A DNA stretch of 25,638 nucleotides from Thermoplasmata archaeon (GTDB lineage: Archaea > Thermoplasmatota > E2 > DHVEG-1). The stretch is taken from NCBI GenBank assembly GCA_030637965.1, contig DAOWFO010000046.1:1-25638 (forward strand). Direction: 5' to 3'. The notes under the pieces are model-generated. The model made no database searches. It worked only from the letters and a program-made list of their open reading frames with translations, and was not told the origin of the DNA. Positions 6,925 through 14,765 of this stretch are shown here, one piece after another (position 1 is the first letter of the stretch; every line of letters starts with the position of its first letter). A program made the translations under genes and the position numbers.

Positions 6925-7793
6925 TAAATTTCTCTTTCTTCAACAAATCTTGCCCTTCCACCAACTTTTACGTCTGTCTTTCCAATTTCTACAAATACTC
7001 TTCCAGGTCTTTTTATTATATCTCCCTGTTCACATATCAAGTTACATTCTTCAATTATATTATTTTTTAAAAGATAACTGCAAACTGCTCCATTTGCAGT
7101 ACCTGTTACAGGATCTTCATTTACTCCGTATAACGGGGCAAAATTTCTTGCATGATATATTGATTTGGAATCTATAGTATCAAAAGTAAAAAGATGGAAA
7201 CTTCCAACATTTAATTTTTTACATATTTTTTTAATCTTTTCAAAATCTGGTTCAATATCGCTTAGAGTATCAAAAGAATCTATGCATAAAGGTAAAGTAA
7301 AAAGTCCTGTTGAAACAATTTGTTTTGGATACGAATCATTAATTACATCTGATGAAATGTTTAATGAATCAGCAAGTTTTGATATATCTAAATATATATT
7401 TTTTAATCTTGGTTTCACCTGGGTCATCATTACCCGATCAATCTCTCCATAATCATTGAAACATATGTTTACCGGCAAAACACCTACCTTTGTTTCTTGA
7501 GTTAAAGATATGTTATTTCCCCCTGATACTGCCCCTGTTAATGCAAGGGCAAAGAATGTGGCAATTGTTGCGTGTCCACATAGGCTCACTTCAACTTTCG
7601 GTGAGAAAAACCTTACTTTATAATCTGCTTTTTTACTTGGGAAAATAAAACCAGTTTCAGAAACTTGCATTGTTTTTGAGATGTATTTCATCTGCCCATC
7701 AGTTAAAACGGGAGAATTTATAACAACTCCAGAAGGATTTCCTCCGTATATCGAATCAGAAAATGCATTAATTTTTATAACTTTGACTTTCAT
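6912..7793 (-). CDS. PhzF family isomerase/epimerase
   Basis: 293 residues of the PhzF/diaminopimelate-epimerase fold, two related halves. Visible markers are NAFSDSIYGGNPSGVV at the start, VSETGFI with the family's catalytic Glu at about 46, VRFFSPKVEVSLCGHATIA around 60-78, and NEDPVTGTANGAV in the second half. Enzymes of this family isomerise small acids; most, outside phenazine synthesis, have no known substrate, and this genome region shows no phenazine genes. The ATG at 7793 is preferred to an in-frame TTG six bases upstream. A TATA-like TTATATG about 26 bases before it suggests a possible own leaderless promoter, although the gene also sits 38 bases behind lplA. Confidence 0.87.
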   Translation of the reverse strand: MKVKVIKINAFSDSIYGGNPSGVVINSPVLTDGQMKYISKTMQVSETGFIFPSKKADYKVRFFSPKVEVSLCGHATIATFFALALTGAVSGGNNISLTQETKVGVLPVNICFNDYGEIDRVMMTQVKPRLKNIYLDISKLADSLNISSDVINDSYPKQIVSTGLFTLPLCIDSFDTLSDIEPDFEKIKKICKKLNVGSFHLFTFDTIDSKSIYHARNFAPLYGVNEDPVTGTANGAVCSYLLKNNIIEECNLICEQGDIIKRPGRVFVEIGKTDVKVGGRARFVEEREIYQIL

Positions 7794-7831
7794 AACCAAA
7801 TTTTTTATTATTCATATAATTTTTTCTTAAT

Positions 7832-8596
7832 TTATCTTCTATGATTCCAATCCTTTGTAGAGAAACATTCATCTTCAAACTTTTTTGTAAGTTCTACCTC
7901 TTCTTTAGTTAATGTTCCTTTAACAAGTTCGATATTAAATTCTTGTTCAAAACCAGATTTAATTGCATTAGAAATTTCTTCAAATGAAATTTCCTTTTCT
8001 AAAACGTGCTTAATTGAAGTAACCCTTTCTTTTACATCAGCTATGAGCTTGTCTTTTATTTTCTCAGTTGGCACCCTAAGTAAAAAAAACATCTCTTCAA
8101 CATTTACATCTATTAGTATGGTCCCATGTTGAAGCACTGTTTTTGCTTTACGGGTTTGGGCATTTCCTGAAATCTTTTTTCCATTTGTAATAATATCATT
8201 AATCGGAATGTATGTACTTTCAATTCCCAAATTTTTCAAACCTTTAACTATTGCACCGCATATTATTCTATAACTTTCCATTATGTTCTTTGGAATTTTT
8301 GGATGTGATTCAGAAATAACTATACTGTATGTTAACTCCTTATCATGATAAACTGCTCCTCCACCAGTTATTCTCCGAACGTAATTAACACCAAAATTTT
8401 TACATATATCTAAATCAACCTCTTCTTCTAAACTCTGAAAATAACCAATCGAAATAGCAGATGGTTGCCAACGATAAAATCTTATTGTAGGTGGAACTTT
8501 CCCTCTACTATTAGATACTAATACGGCCCTATCAATTGCCATATTTGCAAAGGCTGTACTATAGCCCGTTTCTAATAATCTCCATTGCTCTTTCAT
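7832..8596 (-). CDS. lplA: Lipoate--protein ligase, large (catalytic) subunit
   Basis: Attaches lipoate to a lysine of carrier proteins (2-oxoacid dehydrogenase E2 or glycine-cleavage H protein) through a lipoyl-AMP step. About 254 residues, equal to the catalytic N-terminal domain only. Motifs are the RRITGGGAVYHD loop around 74-85, KKISGNAQ around 140-147 with the lysine that holds lipoyl-AMP, and LQHGTIL just after. The C-terminal domain of Escherichia coli LplA is missing here and is supplied by the preceding lplB, as in Thermoplasma acidophilum. ATG at 8596 overlaps the lplB stop as ATGA, so it is preferred to a GTG nine bases upstream. Confidence 0.9.
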   Translation of the reverse strand: MKEQWRLLETGYSTAFANMAIDRAVLVSNSRGKVPPTIRFYRWQPSAISIGYFQSLEEEVDLDICKNFGVNYVRRITGGGAVYHDKELTYSIVISESHPKIPKNIMESYRIICGAIVKGLKNLGIESTYIPINDIITNGKKISGNAQTRKAKTVLQHGTILIDVNVEEMFFLLRVPTEKIKDKLIADVKERVTSIKHVLEKEISFEEISNAIKSGFEQEFNIELVKGTLTKEEVELTKKFEDECFSTKDWNHRR

Positions 8597-8883
8597 TTTT
8601 TGCACATTAATATTCCTTTGGTAAGTCCTTCCACATTCACACCAATAAACTCAATATTTCTTTTTTTAATGATTGAATCAATTTTCTCAAATATAATTTT
8701 TTTTTCTAACAATGTACCTTTTAATTCATTTTCTAAAAAATCAATAGACTCTTCAGGATATGCAAAAAAATCTCCGTATATGCTGATTTTTTCAATTGAG
8801 TTACTTTTTTCATCGTAGTTTAAACTTATTTTCAATAGTTTTCCTTTTGGTACTTTGTAAATAGATCTAGATCGCATTTTCAT
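8593..8883 (-). CDS. lplB: Lipoate--protein ligase accessory subunit
   Basis: 96 residues equal to the detached C-terminal domain of LplA. It begins RSIYKVPKGKLLKISL and contains IEKISIYGDFFAYPEESID, the conserved strand-turn of this domain, then helices and a closing strand IEFIGVNVEGLT. In Thermoplasma acidophilum the separate LplB is needed for lipoyl-adenylate formation by LplA. It lies 13 bases after lipA and overlaps lplA by four bases, so the two subunits are likely made in equal amounts. Start is ATG 8883; ATG 8877 is also possible because no clear ribosome-binding site separates them. Confidence 0.85.
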   Translation of the reverse strand: MKMRSRSIYKVPKGKLLKISLNYDEKSNSIEKISIYGDFFAYPEESIDFLENELKGTLLEKKIIFEKIDSIIKKRNIEFIGVNVEGLTKGILMCKK

Positions 8884-8896
8884 CAGGATATATACT

Positions 8897-9778
8897 TTAT
8901 TTATTAATAAATCTCATCTTTTTCGTTTCAAAAATTGCTCTTTCTGCATGATACGAACTTCTAACTAAAGGTCCAGATTCTACATGTTTAAAACCAATAT
9001 CCAAAGCAATACTTTTGAATTCCATAAATTCATCTGGTGTATAATATTTTTCAATTTTAATATGGTTAATAGTTGGCTGCAGATACTGACCGATTGTTAA
9101 AAAATCGACTTTTACTTTTTTTAGATCTTTCATTGTTTTTATTATATGATTTTTATCTTCCCCTAATCCAACCATAAAGCCAGATTTTGTCTTTATATTA
9201 CCATCAATATTTTTTATATTTTTCAATAGAGATAAACTTGTTTTATAGCTACCTTCTGGTCTAATTTTATGAAACAATTCTTCAGATACCTCGATATTAT
9301 GATTTATGATATCCGGAGTGGAATCGATAACTTTTTTTAATGATTCTTTACATCCCTTAAAATCGGGAATTAGTACCTCTACTTTGCATTTAGATTGTTT
9401 TTTCTTAATTTCATTTACACAATCATAAAAAACACTAGCACCACCATCTTCTAGATCATCTCTTGTTACTGAAGTAATTACCACATATTTTAATCCTAAT
9501 TTTTTAACACTTTCTGCAACAGCTAAAGGTTCATCTGGATTTAGAGGAGGTGGATTTCCTTGCTTAACGTTACAATATTTACAATTTCTTGTACAAGTAT
9601 CTCCTAGGATCAGAAAAACAGCAGTTCCATTACTGAAACATTCCGCCATATTTGGACATTTTGCTTCCTCACAAATTGTGTGTAATTTTGCTTTTCGAAG
9701 CCTTTTTTTCATTTCTGAATAAGTTGTTCCACCTCCAAGATGCACCTTCAACCAATCTGGATGACGCCTATTTTTCAT
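8897..9778 (-). CDS. lipA: Lipoyl synthase
   Basis: Radical-SAM enzyme (293 residues) that inserts two sulfur atoms into protein-bound octanoyl chains to make lipoyl groups. Both iron-sulfur sites are intact: the auxiliary cluster CEEAKCPNMAEC (C36, C41, C47) and the radical-SAM cluster CTRNCKYC (C62, C66, C69). The C-terminal GPLVRSSYHA holds the serine that ligates the auxiliary cluster. Other family stretches such as VVITSVTRDDLEDGGA are present. GGGAG (9788-9792) stands nine bases before the ATG, inside the end of the upstream DUF63 gene. Together with lplB and lplA it makes a lipoylation operon; no lipB octanoyltransferase is visible in the window. Confidence 0.95.
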   Translation of the reverse strand: MKNRRHPDWLKVHLGGGTTYSEMKKRLRKAKLHTICEEAKCPNMAECFSNGTAVFLILGDTCTRNCKYCNVKQGNPPPLNPDEPLAVAESVKKLGLKYVVITSVTRDDLEDGGASVFYDCVNEIKKKQSKCKVEVLIPDFKGCKESLKKVIDSTPDIINHNIEVSEELFHKIRPEGSYKTSLSLLKNIKNIDGNIKTKSGFMVGLGEDKNHIIKTMKDLKKVKVDFLTIGQYLQPTINHIKIEKYYTPDEFMEFKSIALDIGFKHVESGPLVRSSYHAERAIFETKKMRFINK

Positions 9779-9782
9779 TAAA

Positions 9783-10826
9783 TTAGACTCCCATTACTAC
9801 TCTAATTAGATCCCTCAATCCTGGCGCAAATCCAAGTATAAAAATTCCAATTTTTAAAAGATTTATTAAGCGCCAATATTCACTTAATTCATCTTTATAT
9901 ATTACATCAAAAATATATATGACTGAAATAATTAAAAGGAATTTTACAATTGGAAATAAAGGTGGCCAAATTTCCATAATAAAATCTGAAGCAGGATGTT
10001 TTTCAATATAATGTGGCAATCCCATATTTAATGGATCATAAATGCTAACATAGCTTGTAATACCATCTAACATATGAGCCACAATCATTGCCAAATTAAG
10101 TCTTTCTGAATAGACGTTGATAGAGTTATTGTTTTTGAATAATCGAGAGAATGCATATACTAAAAAAAGGATTGCAAAAATCAAACCTACTATTAAAAAA
10201 AATACATCGAATCTTATGCCTTGACTAGTGTTCCATTGATTACCAATGATCCACTGCAAAGTAAAAAAAATAAATGGTAACAATATAAGAACTCCTCCAG
10301 AAAATAAAACGGAATTTACTGTTAAATATCGTTTTTTAAAACGCTGTTGAAGATAGTATCCAATAAGAAAAAAAACAATCACCCAAATAAAAATTTGCAA
10401 ATAAATCAATGGAGATATAAACCAGTACACGAGAGGTTCATTGAAAAATCCGGAATCTTCTAATACACGAGTAATCGAACCAACTATAACATATGGCAAT
10501 ATAGCAAGACAAAATCTCCAATCTACAGGATTATTCCACTTTTTTAAAAGTTGATAAAAACCATACAAGGCAATAATAATTAGAAAACCGTAGATGATTT
10601 CAGACATAAAAGTGTATTTTTGTTCTGCTAAAACGCCATTAAATGAAACAGGATGATCAACAGCATCTGAAACAATTGGACCCCAAAAATATTTCCATAT
10701 CCAATTATCATAAAAAATCGAGGGAAATATTATGCACCCTAGTACAACGAAGATTACCACTGTAGCGAATATTCCAAAAATTATCTTGATTTTATGATTT
10801 TGATAGAAATTTTTTAAGCTAATCAC
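9783..10826 (-). CDS. DUF63 family archaeal membrane protein
   Basis: 347 residues, multi-spanning membrane protein with roughly eight or nine hydrophobic helices, e.g. about 14-34, 75-92, 105-118, 135-157, 170-190 and 205-228. The central PYVIVGSITRVLEDSG followed by PLVYWFISPLIYLQIF is the hallmark I associate with the archaeal family DUF63 (PF01889). Its function is not known. The start is GTG at 10826; a TATA-like run about 26 bases upstream suggests a leaderless transcript. It ends four bases before lipA and is the first gene of the minus-strand lipoylation cluster, although a role in lipoylation is not shown by that alone. Confidence 0.78.
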   Translation of the reverse strand: MISLKNFYQNHKIKIIFGIFATVVIFVVLGCIIFPSIFYDNWIWKYFWGPIVSDAVDHPVSFNGVLAEQKYTFMSEIIYGFLIIIALYGFYQLLKKWNNPVDWRFCLAILPYVIVGSITRVLEDSGFFNEPLVYWFISPLIYLQIFIWVIVFFLIGYYLQQRFKKRYLTVNSVLFSGGVLILLPFIFFTLQWIIGNQWNTSQGIRFDVFFLIVGLIFAILFLVYAFSRLFKNNNSINVYSERLNLAMIVAHMLDGITSYVSIYDPLNMGLPHYIEKHPASDFIMEIWPPLFPIVKFLLIISVIYIFDVIYKDELSEYWRLINLLKIGIFILGFAPGLRDLIRVVMGV

Positions 10827-10842
10827 AGGTACCTATAAAGGA

Positions 10843-10860
10843 AAATATAATATATTAAGG
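10843..10860. promoter_or_regulatory. Shared divergent promoter, TATA-like core
   Basis: AATATAATATATTAAGG can be read as a TATA element in both directions. Its centre is about 27 bases before the ATG of egsA (10882) and about 26 bases before the GTG of the DUF63 gene (10826). Both genes lack a convincing Shine-Dalgarno site, so both messages may be leaderless and compete for the same core. Confidence 0.5.
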
Positions 10861-10881
10861 GCTTGGTTTACAAATTTGCTT

Positions 10882-11970
10882 ATGGAACGATTTACAAAAT
10901 CAAAAACTATGATATTTCCTAGGGAGATAATAGTAGGGCATAAAACTACATCAAAAGTAGCTGAACTGTGCAATCGAATGGTAAGAGGAAACTCTGTATT
11001 AATTGTAGTTGATAAAAAAACTAAAAAATTATCAGGAGGGGAAATAGTTAAAATCCTTAAGAAATCAGATTATATTGTTAATGAGAAAATAGTAACAACA
11101 GCCACTGTTGGTCAAGTAAACAAACTGATAAATTATGCAAAAAAGCGCGATATAGATATACTTTTAGGTATTGGTGGTGGAAGCGTGATCGATGTTACAA
11201 AACTTGCAGCATTTGAACTTTCAAGACCATTCATTAGCGTACCCACATGTGCTTCCCATGACGGTATTGCATCCCCACGTGCATCATTGAAACATAGAAC
11301 CGGATCAGTCTCAAAAACGGCATCCTCACCATTAGCAGTACTTGCAGATACCGAAATCATTTGCAAAGCACCTTTTAGAATGCTTGCTGCAGGATGTGCA
11401 GACGTGATATCAAATCTATCTGCAGTAATGGATTGGAAACTTGCACAACGCTTAAAACATGAAGAGTATAGTAGTCATGCTGCAGTACTTGCCGAAACTG
11501 CAGCACAACTTGTAATGGACCATGCTGATGAAATAATACCAGACGTAGAAAAATCAGCTTGGATTGCAGTAAAGGCTATGATTGTATCAGGCGTATCAAT
11601 GAGTGTGGCAGGTAATACCCGACCGGCATCAGGGGCCGAACACATGTTTTCACACATGTTGGATCATTTAGGTCCAGGAATCATGTTAAAGGGTAAAAAG
11701 AGAAAAAAACCATTACATGGTGAGCAATGTGGCATCGGTGCAATTATGATGGTATATCTTCATGGTGGTAATTGGGAAAAAGTGCGAGATGCACTTAAAA
11801 AGATAGGAGCTCCAATCACATCAGAAGAACTTAGTGTATCAAAGAAAAAAATTATCGAAGCACTAGTTAAGGCTCATGAGATACGTCCTGAACGATATAC
11901 AATATTGGGAGAAACGGGCCTGACCGAAAAAGCAGCAAAAGCAGTAGCAAAACAAACAGGAGTAATATAG
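10882..11970 (+). CDS. egsA: sn-glycerol-1-phosphate dehydrogenase
   Basis: Reduces dihydroxyacetone phosphate to sn-glycerol-1-phosphate with NAD(P)H, setting the archaeal stereochemistry of membrane lipids. 362 residues, normal for the family. The nucleotide-binding GIGGGSVIDVTK is at about 96-107. The SVPTCASHDGIASPRAS segment follows. Zinc ligands are probably D174 (AGCADVIS), H254 (SGAEHMFSH) and H279 (LHGEQCG). All key residues are present. ATG 10882 is used instead of the in-frame TTG at 10876, because the TATA-like box fits a start at or near the ATG. UPF0179 follows after one base, so they share a transcript. Confidence 0.95.
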   Translation: MERFTKSKTMIFPREIIVGHKTTSKVAELCNRMVRGNSVLIVVDKKTKKLSGGEIVKILKKSDYIVNEKIVTTATVGQVNKLINYAKKRDIDILLGIGGGSVIDVTKLAAFELSRPFISVPTCASHDGIASPRASLKHRTGSVSKTASSPLAVLADTEIICKAPFRMLAAGCADVISNLSAVMDWKLAQRLKHEEYSSHAAVLAETAAQLVMDHADEIIPDVEKSAWIAVKAMIVSGVSMSVAGNTRPASGAEHMFSHMLDHLGPGIMLKGKKRKKPLHGEQCGIGAIMMVYLHGGNWEKVRDALKKIGAPITSEELSVSKKKIIEALVKAHEIRPERYTILGETGLTEKAAKAVAKQTGVI

Positions 11971-11971
11971 T

Positions 11972-12400
11972 ATGGCTCAAGTAACACTTATTGGAGAAAA
12001 ACTAGCTGAAAAAGAAAAAGAATTTATTTATTTAGGACCTATAAACGAATGTAGAAACTGTAAATTAAAAACAGTATGCTTCAATCTTAAACCAAACAGA
12101 CATTATAAAATAATTAAAGTGCGAGACAAGAAACATAACTGTAACGTTTTTGAGGATGGTGCCGTAGTCGTAGAGGTACAAGAGTTACCAATTGTTACAT
12201 TAATAGATAAAAAACTATCCATAGGTAGTAAAACAATAATTGAGAAAAATGACTGTAAAAGTATAGGATGCTTCCATTATACTCTCTGTAATAATAAAGT
12301 AATAAAAAAAGAAAAAAAATATAAAATAACAAAAATTTTCGGTAAAAATATTGAATGCCCGATGGGTTATAACTTACAGAAGGCAGAATTAAAGGAATAA
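11972..12400 (+). CDS. UPF0179 family cysteine-rich protein
   Basis: 142 residues of the archaeal UPF0179 family (COG1786), function unknown. The recognisable features are VTLIGEKLAEKEKEFIYLGP at the start and ECRNCKLKTVCFNLKPN (C27, C30, C36). A second cysteine group lies in the C-terminal half (NDCKSIGCFHYTLC and a late ECPMG). The two groups suggest two metal or iron-sulfur sites. The start lies one base after the egsA stop, so it is translated from the same message; whether it acts in lipid synthesis is unknown. The gene ends four bases before the convergent gene at 12405. Confidence 0.85.
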   Translation: MAQVTLIGEKLAEKEKEFIYLGPINECRNCKLKTVCFNLKPNRHYKIIKVRDKKHNCNVFEDGAVVVEVQELPIVTLIDKKLSIGSKTIIEKNDCKSIGCFHYTLCNNKVIKKEKKYKITKIFGKNIECPMGYNLQKAELKE

Positions 12401-12404
12401 AATA

Positions 12405-13070
12405 TCAATGGCAAACCACATTATATATTAATCCATCTTCCCTTTGAAAGCCTTTAGTCCCAAATGTTCCACCCTCATCCCCAATAATTTTTTCCCAATA
12501 TGTAGTATTTATTTTAGAATTGTTATTTGAATTATCCGAAATCTGAGAAAAACCCAAACTAATTATTGAAGTACCTGAATTACCACAATTCCACACCTCA
12601 CCAATAACCCTTACTTGCTCATATGAATTTTTAGAAGTATCATTTCCATTGTAAACAATATACATGGTTTTATGACCATTTTTTAACATTCTTTCTCCCG
12701 AAATTTTGGTATTATTATCAAGTGTTATTCCTAACTTTAATGCCTTTTCAACTGTCTCCTCGATTTCATCTTTTAATTCTTTTTCGTCCATCATGACGAT
12801 AGTTTTAATAGTTGTAATGATAAGATAAGTAGTATAGTTACAATCAAGCTCATATATCAATGATCCCCACTTCTCTAAACCAAAAAAATAAGAGACGCTA
12901 TCACGTTCATCTAAATTTTCCAACCATTTTTCATCTAAAAAATCATGATGAACATATGCTTGTTTAAATTGATTACCACTAAAAACAACAGCGAAAAATA
13001 CAGCTAAAATAATTATAAATGCAATTATTAAATATATTTTAGCTTCTTTAGAGTCACCCTCTCCAATCAC
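12405..13070 (-). CDS. Membrane-anchored extracytoplasmic protein, unknown
   Basis: 221 residues. A charged N-terminus (MIGEGDSKEAK) is followed by one hydrophobic helix at about residues 12-31 and then a soluble domain, most likely outside the cell. The outer domain has three cysteines (in LDCNYTTYL, VWNCGNSG and the final VVCH), several Asn-x-Ser/Thr sites for possible N-glycosylation (NYT, NDT, NTT), and a repeating strand pattern near the end (GEVWNCGNSGTSIISLGFSQI). I do not recognise a named family. The start is GTG at 13070; a TTTAAAG box at 13094-13100 lies about 27 bases before it, which fits a leaderless message. Confidence 0.65.
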   Translation of the reverse strand: MIGEGDSKEAKIYLIIAFIIILAVFFAVVFSGNQFKQAYVHHDFLDEKWLENLDERDSVSYFFGLEKWGSLIYELDCNYTTYLIITTIKTIVMMDEKELKDEIEETVEKALKLGITLDNNTKISGERMLKNGHKTMYIVYNGNDTSKNSYEQVRVIGEVWNCGNSGTSIISLGFSQISDNSNNNSKINTTYWEKIIGDEGGTFGTKGFQREDGLIYNVVCH

Positions 13071-13093
13071 ACCTCTAAATGTCTATACCTCTA

Positions 13094-13100
13094 CTTTAAA
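13094..13100 (-). promoter_or_regulatory. TATA box for the 13070 gene
   Basis: TTTAAAG on the minus strand, centred about 27 bases before the GTG start at 13070. The distance is right for a leaderless archaeal transcript and supports that start codon. Confidence 0.45.
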
Positions 13101-13160
13101 CTAACGAAAAAGCAATAATAGTAAATAAAACCTTAAATTTAAAATAATCGTACTTTAGAT

Positions 13161-13388
13161 TTATATAGAGTTTATTAGCTCTGAAATTTTTTTAATCTTA
13201 TCTTTTTCATTAGGTAGTGTAATTGATGATTTCCATCCTTTTCCCCCATCTGGTAGATAAAAACCTCTAGCGATAGAAATAAATTCATTTTCTGCTCCAT
13301 CAGTAATTGCTTTCTTTCTAGATATTTCTATAAAGTTGTTTCTACCAAACTTTATTTCTTCAGCCTTTATTGTCTCAAACTCCACCAT
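13161..13388 (-). CDS. Small PC4-like protein (tentative)
   Basis: 75 residues. The pattern EIKFGRNNFIEISRKKA, then FISIARGFYLPDGG, a turn, and SSITLPNEKDKIKKISELI gives four strands and a final helix. That order, with a G-Y/F-Y-x-P-D-G turn and a closing helix, resembles the PC4/YdbC single-stranded DNA-binding fold. This is a reading of the pattern, not a certain family match. The start is ATG with a strong GGAGGAA eight bases upstream. It is flanked by the membrane-anchored gene and metK, both minus strand, with larger gaps, so it is probably a single-gene unit. A role in binding single-stranded nucleic acid is an inference. Confidence 0.65.
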   Translation of the reverse strand: MVEFETIKAEEIKFGRNNFIEISRKKAITDGAENEFISIARGFYLPDGGKGWKSSITLPNEKDKIKKISELINSI

Positions 13389-13396
13389 ATTGTTTC

Positions 13397-13403
13397 TTCC
13401 TCC
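13397..13403 (-). promoter_or_regulatory. Strong Shine-Dalgarno site
   Basis: GGAGGAA on the minus strand, eight bases before the ATG at 13388. It fixes the start of the 75-residue gene and shows it is read from a leadered message, unlike several neighbours. Confidence 0.7.
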
Positions 13404-13493
13404 ACATATGTCATTTTTAGATAATGCATATAATTATTACTTACTATATATTACTTATTGACGATTCATTTAGATTTATTCATATTGATTAAT

Positions 13494-14669
13494 CTATTTT
13501 TTCATTCCCGCCTCTCTTCTAATCAAATTCACCTTGTCAATTTTCTCCCAGGTAAAATCTGGATCGTTTCTACCGAAATGTCCATATGAAGCAGTCTTCT
13601 TAAATATTGGTCTTCTAAGATTTAGATGTTTGATAATCTCTTCAGGTGAAAGTGGGAAAAAATCTCTAACAATTACTTCAATTTTATCGACTGGGATTCT
13701 ATTGGTCCCAAAGCAGTCTATATTTATTGAAACAGGCTCTGCAACACCTATTGCATATGCTAGCTGGATTTCACATTTATCTACAATACCTGCAGCAACA
13801 ATGTTTTTTGCAATGTAACGAGCTATATATGCAGCACTTCGGTCAACCTTTGTTGGATCTTTTCCAGAAAAGGCCCCACCGCCGTGTCTACCTATGCCAC
13901 CATAAGTATCTACAATAATTTTCCTGCCGGTAATTCCTGCATCTGCATATGGGCCTCCTCTAACAAAAGCACCTGTAGGATTAACATGAAATATTGTTTC
14001 TTTATCGACCCAATCTTTACAAATAGGTTTAATAATTTTTTCTATAGCATCTTTTTTTATTCTTTCATAAGAAATCGCACCATCATGCTGCATTGAAACA
14101 ACAATCGTATCAGCTCTAAGAGGTTTACCGTTTTCATTATATTCTATCGAAACCTGAGATTTGCCATCTGGTCGTAGATATGAAATACTTCCATTTTTTC
14201 TAACATCAGAAATTCTTTTTGTAAGTTTGTGCGCAAGTGTGATTGGGAGAGGCATCAATTCTTTTGTTTCATTGCATGCAAAGCCATACATCATTCCTTG
14301 ATCGCCTGCTCCTTGTTTTTTATGTAAACCTTCTCCTTTAGAAACACCCTGAGATATGTCGGGGCTTTGCGCAGTAATTTGAACCCAAACAGAACATGTT
14401 TCCCATTCGATACCATAACTGGCCTCAGTATATCCAATATCCTTTATTGAATCTCGTACTACCCTTGGTATATCAATATATCCTTGTGTGGTCATTTCAC
14501 CAAAAACCATAACTCCGCCATTTTTAGTACCAGTCTCAACCGCAACACGAGAATTTTTGTCCTGTCTTAACGCCTCATCAAGAATTGCATCAGATATTAT
14601 ATCACACATCTTATCAGGATGTCCTTCAGTTACAGATTCCGAACTTATAATTATTTTCTTTTTTAACAT
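13494..14669 (-). CDS. metK: S-adenosylmethionine synthetase, bacterial/eukaryotic type
   Basis: Makes S-adenosylmethionine from methionine and ATP, releasing phosphate and pyrophosphate; cytosolic tetramer in the family. 391 residues, normal for MetK. Markers are SSESVTEGHPDKMCDIISD (about 9-27), GAGDQGMMYGFA (120-131) and YGGIGRHGGGAFSGKDPTKV (256-275) with the lysine and asparate cluster of the active site, then VDRSAAY. Most archaea use an unrelated-looking enzyme (COG1812), so this form is notable in an archaeal genome and suggests gain from bacteria. Start is ATG 14669; a TATA box lies just upstream. No nonsense or frameshift is seen. Confidence 0.96.
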   Translation of the reverse strand: MLKKKIIISSESVTEGHPDKMCDIISDAILDEALRQDKNSRVAVETGTKNGGVMVFGEMTTQGYIDIPRVVRDSIKDIGYTEASYGIEWETCSVWVQITAQSPDISQGVSKGEGLHKKQGAGDQGMMYGFACNETKELMPLPITLAHKLTKRISDVRKNGSISYLRPDGKSQVSIEYNENGKPLRADTIVVSMQHDGAISYERIKKDAIEKIIKPICKDWVDKETIFHVNPTGAFVRGGPYADAGITGRKIIVDTYGGIGRHGGGAFSGKDPTKVDRSAAYIARYIAKNIVAAGIVDKCEIQLAYAIGVAEPVSINIDCFGTNRIPVDKIEVIVRDFFPLSPEEIIKHLNLRRPIFKKTASYGHFGRNDPDFTWEKIDKVNLIRREAGMKK

Positions 14670-14688
14670 TCCACATCACCGTAAAATT

Positions 14689-14695
14689 CTTTATA
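14689..14695 (-). promoter_or_regulatory. TATA box of metK
   Basis: TATAAAG on the minus strand, centred about 23 bases before the metK ATG at 14669. It implies a leaderless or nearly leaderless message, so the bacterial-type gene is driven by an archaeal promoter. Confidence 0.5.
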
Positions 14696-14765
14696 GCCTC
14701 CAAACCATATGAAAAATATGAAACTCCAAGTTGGTTATTAATTTTATTGAAAAATAAAGGAAGAT

